The notes under the pieces are model-generated. The model ran no database searches and was not told where the DNA came from. It saw only the letters and a list, made by a program, of their open reading frames with translations. The translations under genes and the position numbers were made by a program. A stretch of DNA of 25,000 nt from Neocallimastix lanati (nom. inval.) (lineage: Eukaryota; Neocallimastigomycota; Neocallimastigomycetes; Neocallimastigales; Neocallimastigaceae), in NCBI GenBank assembly GCA_016946835.1, contig JACVTC010000046.1, positions 245,001 through 270,000 of the forward strand, written 5' to 3'. Positions 15,827 to 25,000 of the stretch are shown here, one piece after another. Position 1 is the stretch's first letter. Every line of letters starts with the position of its first letter.

Positions 15827-16875
15827 TTTTTAATTTCCATATTATTATGGTAATAATAATAATAATCCGAAGAATAAAATTAAAATATAGATATAAATAT
15901 TAAACGAATATTTCAAACATAAAAATAAATTTGATTAAATAATTTGTTGTTACTTATATAATTTAAAGTTTGATATTAAATATAATAGGAAGGATAATAT
16001 ATTTAATTCAAAAAAAAAATAAATTACTGTCTTTTCATTTTATTAATAATATAACATTTTTATTTTTTCTAAGTCATTTATTTTACTTTATACTTAATTA
16101 TTATTTTAAAGACACTATATTTTTAATATTAAAATAATTTCTTTAATAATAATAAGAAGCCTTTACCTTCTATAACTTTTTTTTTATTCTTAAATAGTTT
16201 AATAAAAAGAAAAATTATAAAGAAATAATAAAATTTATCAAAAGTGAAAAATATATAAATTATTAACCAATAAAATTTTAGAAAATGAAATATTTATTCC
16301 ATTGATATTAATTAAAAATTTTTAAATAAAAAATTACATATTAGTAATTATTTATTATTATTATTATTAATATTACTAATAATATTATTTATTATTATTT
16401 ATTATTTGGAATTATTATTTATTATAATATTTATTATTATTTATTATTATTTATTTATTATTTATTATTTATTTATTTATTATTTATTTATTTATATATT
16501 TATTATTATTATTATCTATTATTATTTATTATTCATTTATTTATTTATTTTTATTATTATTATTAATTTATTTATTTATTATTATTTATTAATTATCATT
16601 ATTATACTTTAGTTTTTTTTGTATTTTATATTAATATGATTATGAAGATTTTTCTTTAGAAATTGAGACAAATTTATGTGTAGATATTTTTTATTTTATA
16701 TAATTAATTTTATATAATTAACTTTAAAAGAGGAATATGTAATAAATTTGAATTTTTTTTTTTTCAATTTTTTATTTAAACAATAAGGAATAAAAAAAAA
16801 AAAGTTATAAAAGGTTTAATTTTATTATTAAAGAAATTATTTTTGAAATTTGTTTTATTATATAATTAAGAAAAA

Positions 16876-16914
<39 letters not shown>

Positions 16915-17240
16915 AAACAATTATAATGAAATAAAAATAACTTTAAACTTAAAATTCATTCCAGCAATAATATACTTTTTTTTTTATTTGCTGATATATT
17001 ATTTAATTAAAAATATATCCAAATAATATAATATTATCAAAACGAATGAATGATTTAGCCATTATAAAAAGTTAACTTTAAATTCTTACTGTTTATAAAC
17101 TACCTATTATTATTAAATAAATACTAATTCTGAATAATATATATTAGCTTTTATTGAGAATTTAATAATCATTAAAAAAAAATTTTTTTATTCTAATTAT
17201 AATTAATAAAAAACTATAATACATGTTAATAATATTATTG
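15827..17240. other. Simple-sequence spacer, no gene seen
   Basis: A/T-only or nearly so. It includes TTATTATTTA- and TTTATTTA-type tracts at about 16345-16610, an (AAAT)n run at about 16875-16915, and scattered A or T homopolymers. Long frames in the TTA tract translate only to Ile/Tyr/Leu/Phe repeats and are not credible genes. Confidence 0.75.
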
Positions 17241-17640
17241 TTATTTATTTATTTATTTATTATTTAATTATTTAATTATTTAATTGTTTAATTATTTTAT
17301 TAATTATTTAATATTTAATTATTATTTGTTATTTATTTATTATTATTTATTATTATTTATTATTATTTTTTATTTTTATTATTATTTATTATTATTTATT
17401 ATTATTTATTATTATTTATTATTATTTATTATTATTTATTATTATTTATTATTATTTATTATTATTTATTATTATTTTTTTATTTTTATTATTATTTATT
17501 ATTATTTATTATTATTTATTATTATTTATAATTATTTATTATTATTTATTACTATTCAATTATTTATTATTATTCAATTATTTATTATTTATTATTAATT
17601 ATTTTTTATTTATTATTTATTATTTACATTTACTTTTTAA
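17241..17640. repeat. Decamer (ATTATTTATT)n array
   Basis: Around 17380-17475 and again 17495-17550 the sequence repeats ATTATTTATT with a regular 10-bp period, interrupted by T-rich variants. The flanks grade into irregular TTTA/TTAA repeats. It is a minisatellite of near helical-turn period, non-coding. Confidence 0.8.
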
Positions 17641-18580
17641 TATTTAATATTTAATATTTATTATCTATTCAATTATTTAATTATTCAATTAGAAATTTGC
17701 AGAAATTGTAATATAGATGAAGAATAGATGATCATCAATATCTTTTCAAGGCATATTGAACTAATGATATTCTATTATTTTATTGTTCAATTTATTATCT
17801 ATTATATTGTTTTTATTATTTTCTATTTTAATATATTACATATAATGGAATAATATAATATAATATATAATGAAATATAATAAAATATATTTAAATATAT
17901 ATAATATATAATTTTATTTAATTATATATTCAAATCATATATAATTTATTTCATTCATATTTATATATTCATTTATTTTTTTTTAGTAATTTATATATAT
18001 AAACTTAATATTTAGATTAAGGGTTAAAATTAAATGACTGGTTACTGATATTAATATATTATCCTTTTAATACATATATTAATATTTCAGTAGTGGATTT
18101 ATTAAAATCAATATATTAAAATCAATTTTATTTTTCTTTTAATATATAAAAAACTCTATTGTTTATTTATATAGTACAAATAGTTTTTTTTTTTTAGATC
18201 AAAAGGATATATTTTTTTGTAACAAATATACTTTCAATAATATATTCCATTATACTAAAATAAATTTAATTTAAAATTTATTATTTTCTTATCATATACT
18301 ACAATATACTATATTAAATTATTAAAGTTTTATAATATATGTAATTATTAACTCCCTATATATTATAATATATTTAAATATGGAATTGGTTATTATTCCT
18401 TTTTTTTTTTAATATTAAAAAAAAAATTAAATAGATGTTTATATATCTAGCCTATAAAATTCTTGATTTTGTAGTATATATTCAAAATAATTTTATTATA
18501 TTTATGTAATATATTTTAATATATTATCACAATATTAAATTTATCCTAAATTTTTTTTTTCTGTTTGTAAAATAAATTTT

Positions 18581-18620
<40 letters not shown>

Positions 18621-19068
18621 CTTCACACAAATTTTTTAAAAAGAAATCTCTATAATAAAAAAATAAATTAGTATATAAATTTATACTTCATTTATTTTAA
18701 AAAAAGAATAAAGTAAATATTATTGTTTTAGTTTTAATTACCATTATTATAAAAGAAATTATTGGTATAAATTTAATACTAAAATATTAAAGAAAATAAA
18801 ATAAAAATTGAAGAAAATATAGATAAAATTTAATAATAGTATAAAATGTTTTAAAAAGTAGTATTTTAAATATAATTTTGTTTTAAAACACATAAAAAGT
18901 TATTTTGCTTAAAATTGTTATTAGAATATTTATATAAATATAAAAATGAAAAATTTATTATAATTTGTATATAAAAATATTATTACTAATAAAATTATTT
19001 AAAAAAAAATGAATATATATATATATAATATTATAAAATTTATTGCATGTAAAAGTATTTAAATCAAA
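17641..19068. other. A+T-rich 5' flank of the aspartate kinase gene
   Basis: No gene is recognised. A patch at about 17690-17760 is less simple than its surroundings but gives no recognisable protein. A long T run lies at about 18579-18620. The last few hundred bases presumably contain the promoter and 5' leader of the kinase gene; no specific element can be supported. Confidence 0.5.
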
Positions 19069-21290
19069 ATGTTAGATAATTCCTTAATTGAATCTAAACC
19101 AGAAGAACTTGTAGTTCAAAAATTCGGAGGTACATCAGTTGGTACTGCCGAACGTATGCTCAATGTTTCTAAGATTGTTGCGTAAATAAATTTTTTTTTT
19201 ACTTATATATCAATATTATTAAAAAAAAAAAAAAAGAACTGTGGCATTCCAAATATAATATAAATGAAGCAGAAAAAAAAAAGACGAAATAATATATAAT
19301 AATAATAAATATTTATGAATATTAATTTAATATTTGATATAGTTCAACTATTAAGGAAAGACCAACTATTGTTGTCTTATCCGCTATGAGTTCCCAAAAG
19401 AAGTCTGAAGGAACTACTAGTCGGTAAGTGTTTTAAACAATAAAAGAATAAATATTAATAAATAATATAATTTATTTATTGTTTTTACATGATGTTAATA
19501 AAATATTTTAATTAAAATAAAATAGTTTAATTCAAGCTATGAATGAAGTTTTAACTCCAGAATCTAAGAAATTCTTAGATATTGTTGATCTTATTCAAAC
19601 TTCTCACATTAAGACTGCTGAACTTGCTATTCCACAAGATACTGAAGAAAACAAAAAGATTTGTGAAGAATTACAAAAAGATATTACTGAAGAATGTGAA
19701 AACATCAAGAAGTTCATGAAGGCAGCTGAAGTAAATATTTTAACTTTATTAAAAATGAAAATATTATTTAAAAATATTTAATAAATTAATAACATAATAA
19801 CTAAAATTCATATAATAAAATATAATATATAAATATATAATATATAAATTAAATATCAATAAAATTAGATTATTGATGAAATTTCTCCACGTTCAAATGA
19901 TATTATTATTAGTACTGGTGAAAAGTTAGCTGCTCGTACTTTAACTGCAGTTTTAATCAGTCAAGTAAGTTTACTTTTAACATTATATATTATTCAAAAT
20001 ATATATTTGTAATATTTTTTTTATTTTTATATTTATTTTATTAAATATATTATTAAAAAATATTTGAAAATATAATTATATATAAAAATATAAATAGGGT
20101 ATTGATGCTGAATACGTCAATCTTGAAAAACTTATTGAAAAGGAATTTGATGAAAATAACATTACTCAATCTTTCTATGATTACATTGCTGAAAGATTAG
20201 GAGAAGTTACCAAGAACTGTGGAAAGAAGGTTCCAGTTGTTACTGGTTACTTCGGTCCAGTTCCAGGTAGTATTCTTCAAACTATTGGTCGTGGTTATAC
20301 TGATTTAACCGCTGCTTTAATTGCTGTTGGTAGAAAAGCTGGTGAACTTCAAATCTGGAAGGAAGTTGATGGTATTTTCACTGCTGATCCAAGAAAAGCT
20401 CCAAAGGCTAGATTACTTTCTTACATTACTCCAGAAGAAGCTGCTGAATTAACATACTATGGTAGTGAAGTGTAAGTATTTTTTTTTAAATAATGATAAT
20501 AAGTAAAAAAACAATAAATATAAATAATATAGTAATGATAATAATTAATGATAGTATTATTATAAATTAAAAATGCTATAAAAAATGTATATATTAAATT
20601 AGTTTTATTTTTTAAAATAATATAATATATTTGAAAAAATAATAATATTAAATGAATAAAAAATATAGTATTCACCCAACTACTATGGAACAAGTTATAA
20701 GAGTTAACATTCCAATTCGTATTAAGAATACTTTCAAACCAGAAGGTTTCGGTACTGTTATTACTCCAGATGCCTATGAAAAGGCTAACAGAAAAGAAGA
20801 TGCTGCTAAATTCACTAGACGTAATGGTACTGCTGTTACCATTAAAGATGATGTTACCATTGTTAATATTCACTCAAATAGAAAATCATTATCTTATGGT
20901 TTTATGTCAAATGTCTTCACTATTCTTAGTCGTTACGGTATTAGTGTCGATTTAATTAGTACTAGTGAAGTTCATATTTCTATGGCTTTAGCTAATGTTC
21001 AAAGTAAGGACTTAGAAAGAGCTGTTAAGGAATTAAAGAAATATGGTAATGTTCAAATTACTACTGATATGTCTATCTTATCATTAGTTGGTAAGCAAAT
21101 GAAAAACCTTGTTGGTACCGCTGGTCGTATGTTTACCACTTTAGCTGCTCACAATGTTAACATTGAAATGATTTCACAAGGTGCTTCTGAAATTAATATT
21201 TCATGTGTTATATCAGCAGATTCTGCTCCAGTTGCTTTAAGAGCTGTTCATGATGAATGTGTCTTAGGTCTTCCAATGTTCTCCAATTAA
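19069..21290 (+). CDS. Aspartate kinase (aspartokinase), 6 exons, 496 aa
   Basis: EC 2.7.2.4: ATP-dependent phosphorylation of L-aspartate, first step toward threonine, methionine and isoleucine, cytosolic in fungi. Exons by phase: 19069-19181, 19343-19423, 19526-19730, 19869-19964, 20098-20471, 20669-21290, totalling 1491 nt. All introns (about 100-200 nt) are GT...TAG with donors GTAAGT or GTAAAT. Motifs: K-F-G-G-T-S-V-G at 18-25, V-V-L-S-A-M in exon 2, S-T-G-E-K at 148-152, G-R-G-Y-T-D at 229-234, W-K-E-V-D-G-I-F-T-A-D-P-R at 252-264, and the fungal-type Y-Y-G-S-E-V-I-H-P junction crossing exons 5 and 6. Two C-terminal ACT regulatory domains start near residues 362 and 436, so feedback control by threonine is likely. 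Length fits monofunctional fungal enzymes (yeast Hom3 is slightly longer). The plus-strand ATG at 20652 lies in intron 5 and is not a start. Confidence 0.96.
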
Positions 21291-22040
21291 ATTTAAAATA
21301 TTTATTTTAAGTATTTATTAGAATTTTAATTATTATGTTAAAAATATATACACAATCTTATCAACAAACTAAAAACGGAAGGAAAAAAAATAATTTTAAA
21401 GAATAAAGTAAATTTTTTTTAAAAAATATATTTTTATAAAAGTATATCTTTTCAATAAGAAAAAAAAAAAAACAAAGAAGTATTTAGATATTTTTTTAAA
21501 TTATTCAAAAATTATTAAAAATTAGATGAAAAAATTAATTTTAGTAATAAAACAAAAAGAAAATAAAAGTAAAAGTAATCAAGGGTCATATTTATTTGTA
21601 TTAAAAAAACAAAAACTTTAAAAAAAAATGATAATATTAATAATACACAAAAAATATCACTGATATTTTAATTTTTAAATTATAAAAAACAAAAAGTAAT
21701 AATAATATTTAATTATTTATATATAAATATCTTTTTTTTTAAAAAAAAAATAATAAAAATAATAATAGATAATAATAACAGCTTATCAACTGCTATATTT
21801 AAAAAAAAATCTTTTTTTTTATTATAAATTAAAAATTATTATAGAGAAGTATTTTTAAACAAAACAAAAATAAAAACAAAAACATAAACAAAAAAAAAAA
21901 ACTAAAAAAAAAAAAAATTAATAATAATGTAAAATTTTATTTTAATAAATTCAAATTAAAATAAAGTATAAACATATTTATAAAAACTAAAAAATATATA
22001 TGTGTGTATAATTCTAAATTTTATTATTTTATTATTAATA
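21291..22040. other. 3' flank of aspartate kinase, A-rich spacer
   Basis: A-rich sequence with many A runs. AATAAA occurs near 21402 and could serve for polyadenylation, but such hexamers are frequent here. No gene is seen. Confidence 0.5.
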
Positions 22041-22045
22041 GACAA

Positions 22046-22122
22046 TCGAAACTTTTAAAGAAAGTGCATTTTTATAACTGTTTCAATGGATTGAAAAAGT
22101 TTCGGAAATTTTTTTTTTTTTT
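22046..22122 (+). other. Stem-loop followed by a T tract (candidate structured RNA end)
   Basis: CGAAACTTTT at 22047-22056 pairs with AAAAGTTTCG at 22095-22104, and the intervening sequence contains a second small hairpin, TTTCAA-TGGA-TTGAAA (22081-22096). A run of T follows from about 22109. A stem-loop then T tract in a locally more complex patch is the look of an RNA polymerase III transcript end, but no known RNA family is recognised. Confidence 0.3.
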
Positions 22123-22514
22123 TAATTGGTTTATATGATATTTATAGTTTTTAGTAACAATTACTATAGTTAATTGAAATAATATTATTATAATACTCTT
22201 TATTTTTTTGGTTTTTAATTATTATTATTTATTTTTTTATTTTATTTTTTTAAAATCAACAAATTCTAATTTAATCAAAATTTATTTTTTTAAAAAAAAA
22301 ATATTAAAATAAATAACTTAATAAATAAATAATAATAAAAGATATTCTTTATAATATAAACAATACATATTAATAGTGAAGAAGAAGAGGAAGCTTAGAA
22401 ATCATTTAACATTTATCCAGATGAAAATATGAAAATAAAATCAAAAAGTTAAAAAAAGAAAAAAAAAATTATACCTTTTATTTTAAATTAATAGATGAAG
22501 GTTAATTTAGTACT

Positions 22515-22549
<35 letters not shown>

Positions 22550-22590
22550 GTGTTATAACATTGATAAATTATATGATTTTTCAATTATCA

Positions 22591-22626
<36 letters not shown>

Positions 22627-23090
22627 TTATATTTTTCATAAAAAAAAATAATAATAATAAATATAAAAAAAAGTTCACCTTATTCATATTGAATTAAAAT
22701 AACTAATATCTTTTTTTTGTAATATATTAAATTCTTAATTTTAATTTTATATTAATTAAATAAAATATAATTATATATTATAAAAATTCTAATTATTAAG
22801 GATGAAAAAAAATAAATGTATAAATAAATTATTTATTATTTGTATAATATTTATTATTATTGTTATGATTATTATTAATTATATAATATTTTTAAAAATT
22901 ATATTTTCATTTTTGTATCTAATGGTTTAATAAAATACACCATTTATATATATAATATTTTTATTTAATTATTTATTTAATTTTATTTTTATTATTATAT
23001 TATTTTTATAAAAATACATCTTTATAATTATACATATATTTTTACATTTTATGGAATCAATATATTAATATGATTTATAAATTAAACTCT

Positions 23091-23121
<31 letters not shown>

Positions 23122-23340
23122 CGTGTTAAATGCATTATATTTATCTTATTTCTATTATTTAAACTTTCCAATTATTCAATGCTAAGGAGAAAAATAAAAA
23201 TAATAAAAATATTAAAAATAATAAAATAAAAATAATAATATTTATATTGAATAGACATCATTTTTTCAATTTTATTTTATTTTATTTTATTATTTTTGTT
23301 ATTTTTAAATTTATTAAAAATATTAAAATCTCATCTTTTA
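22123..23340. other. Simple-sequence spacer, no gene seen
   Basis: Contains A runs at 22519-22548 and 23095-23121, each followed by CGTG, and a (TTA)n run at about 22588-22626. A short frame around 22375-22450 reads N-S-E-E-E-E-A, then a stop, then F-N-I-Y-P-D-E-N-M-K; it is too short and broken to call as a gene. Confidence 0.6.
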
Positions 23341-23348
23341 AAAAAAAA

Positions 23349-23420
23349 AATTATTATTAAAATGGAAAAAGATTTAATATTAAATCTCATCTTAAATCTT
23401 TTTCCATTTAATAATAATTT
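23349..23420. repeat. Long near-perfect hairpin
   Basis: AAATGGAAAAAGATTTAA at 23360-23377 is exactly complementary to 23392-23409 across a 14-base loop. With one base slipped, the stem extends outward through AATTATTATT on the left and AATAATAATT on the right, about 28 bp in all. The loop carries ATTAAATCTCATCTT, which repeats a near-identical phrase just upstream (about 23321-23339). Confidence 0.75.
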
Positions 23421-23429
23421 CTTTTAATT

Positions 23430-23577
23430 TTTTAATTTTTTAATTTTCCATTTTCCATTTTCCATTGTACAAAAAAAAAAAACGTGGATTAATTTTTTTT
23501 TTAAGATTAGATAATTACAGCATATTTTTTTATATTTATCGAATAATATTCCAAGATAAATTTTTGTTTTTATTCTT

Positions 23578-23613
<36 letters not shown>

Positions 23614-24460
23614 TAATCAATGAATAAATGATAGATGCCAATACTCTTATTTTAATATTATATAAAAATTGTAATTAAGGTTATTTCCTATATAATAATT
23701 AGTATCATGGAATAATTAACAATCATTGTAACCAAAAAATACATATACTATTTTAAAATATGTTATTTACTGATTGGTATTCTGAATAATTAATGAATAA
23801 TAATAATAATAAATGGAAATAAAATAATAATTTTACCATTTATTATCAATTAAAGAAAAATTAACAGTATTTTTCACTAAAAAAAAAAAAACAGCGACAT
23901 AAAATATACTTTTATTTACATAATATATACAGTTCAATACTTAAAAATCCAAGTTTTAATAATTTTATTATGTTGTATTTGTTTATGTATGTATTAATTA
24001 AAAAAAAATGTTTAATAATGATCGAAAATTTATATTAAATTTAAATTATATTTAATTAGTATGCATTATTATTCTAGTATATTTTTATTTATTATATTGT
24101 AATAATTTTATACTAATTAATTAGATAATAGCTAATAATTAATTATTTATTAAATTTATAGACGTAGATATTATCCAAAGTGATTCTTTTATTTACATAC
24201 ATATATACATTATATATTTTGTATAATTTTTTTAAATATATTATTTAAATATTTTTCCAATATATTTATATATAAAAAAAAATTCAATAATTGAAAAAAA
24301 AAAAGGCATTATTAAAAAGTGAAACTTATTTTTATTATTATTATTTGTGATTATTACAGTTTATTATCATTATTGTTTATTATCATTATTATTTATTATT
24401 ACTGTTTATTAATCTGATTATATATTACAGCTTATTAATATTATTATTATTTATAACTGC
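23430..24460. other. A+T-rich spacer with short repeats, no gene seen
   Basis: Includes three TTTTCCAT units at about 23444-23465, an A run plus CGTG at 23471-23486, a (TTTA)n tract at about 23580-23612, and an imperfect TTATTACAG/CTTATTA-type repeat around 24340-24460. No coding potential is recognised. Confidence 0.6.
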
Positions 24461-24614
<154 letters not shown>

Positions 24615-24735
24615 GAGAATTACTTTAAAGAAAGTTTATTCAAAAAAAAAAAAAAAAAATTTCAATATTCTTAAATCAATTGATTCAAAAATACAATAAT
24701 TTAAATTAATGCTTTTTTTTATTTTTTTTTTTTTT

Positions 24736-24970
24736 AATATTTCTTAAGGCATTTATAAAAATAGCAAGTGACTACTTTACAGAGTTTTTTTTTTTTTTAA
24801 TAAAATGTATATATTTTTATTTATATTAACTATATTAACTAAACTCCAAATGATGATAAATTTATATAAACTTTTTTTTATGATTGAAAATGTTTTTTTA
24901 TTTTTTTATTTTTTTTTTTTAATATTTCTTAAGGCATTTATAAAAATAGCAAGTGACTACTTTACAGAGT
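24736..24970 (+). repeat. Direct duplication, period 185 bp, reaching the right edge
   Basis: The 50-bp segment 24736-24785 (AATATTTCTTAAGGC... ending ACTTTACAGAGT) is repeated exactly at 24921-24970, each copy framed by T-rich runs. The sequence between copies is different from the repeat and unique here. The unit may continue past the window as a satellite. Confidence 0.9.
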
Positions 24971-25000
24971 CTTTTTTCTTTTCTTTTTTTTTTTTTTTTT

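Noticed and set aside
16406-17598. Long plus-strand frames rich in Ile, Tyr and Leu
   Set aside because: They are translations of TTA/TTTA microsatellites with no complexity or homology.
20652-20668. ATG start of a separate ACT-domain protein
   Set aside because: The ATG is within intron 5; exon 6 continues the kinase in phase from the TAG acceptor at 20666-20668.
22371-22452. Short Glu-rich then K-S-F-N-I-Y-P-D-E-N frame
   Set aside because: It is interrupted by a stop after a few codons, has no start or splice context, and shows no recognised family.

Overview
The window is extremely A+T-rich eukaryotic DNA with long homopolymers, microsatellites and short GT...AG introns whose acceptors are nearly all TAG. 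The best guess for its source is an anaerobic gut fungus (Neocallimastigomycota) or a similarly A+T-rich early-diverging fungus. The fungal-type aspartate kinase, tiny intron-split housekeeping genes in A/T-only intergenic DNA, and a bacterial-looking single-domain metallo-beta-lactamase hydrolase all fit. This is inference, not proof; a social amoeba is the obvious A+T-rich alternative.

Layout. Positions 1-1237: mostly simple sequence, three units of a composite (TTTTA)n minisatellite, an ankyrin-repeat relic on the minus strand, and a cluster of GGCGAAAT-type motifs. Positions 1238-6122: a complete-looking Mutator-like DNA transposon (MULE) that can be delimited from the sequence, with 52-bp terminal inverted repeats beginning GGGG, a perfect 9-bp target duplication (ATTAAATAT), a broken FLYWCH plus DDE transposase gene, and an internal foldback structure whose arms enclose about 18 units of the composite minisatellite. 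Positions 6260-12698: an intact Ty1/Copia LTR retrotransposon with LTRs identical by eye and one uninterrupted 1952-residue Gag-Pol frame containing an unusual asparagine-rich insert of about 570 residues between integrase and reverse transcriptase. It sits in a TTA microsatellite.

Positions 13469-15151 (minus strand): a six-exon gene, joined here by hand from phase-consistent splice sites, for a 217-residue single-domain glyoxalase-II-like metallo-beta-lactamase hydrolase. Positions 15401-15826 (minus): a possible small type II membrane protein. Positions 15827-19068: simple-sequence DNA with no gene seen. Positions 19069-21290 (plus): a six-exon aspartate kinase gene, 496 residues. Positions 21291-25000: no convincing gene, but several structured spots (hairpins, A-tracts followed by CGTG, a 185-bp-period duplication at the right edge).

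The two cellular genes are not functionally linked in an obvious way: aspartate kinase starts the threonine/methionine branch, and the hydrolase is probably a thioester or glyoxalase-type detoxification enzyme. The most notable system is the MULE with its nested foldback satellite and the adjacent young Copia element. No tRNA, rRNA or CRISPR array was seen.
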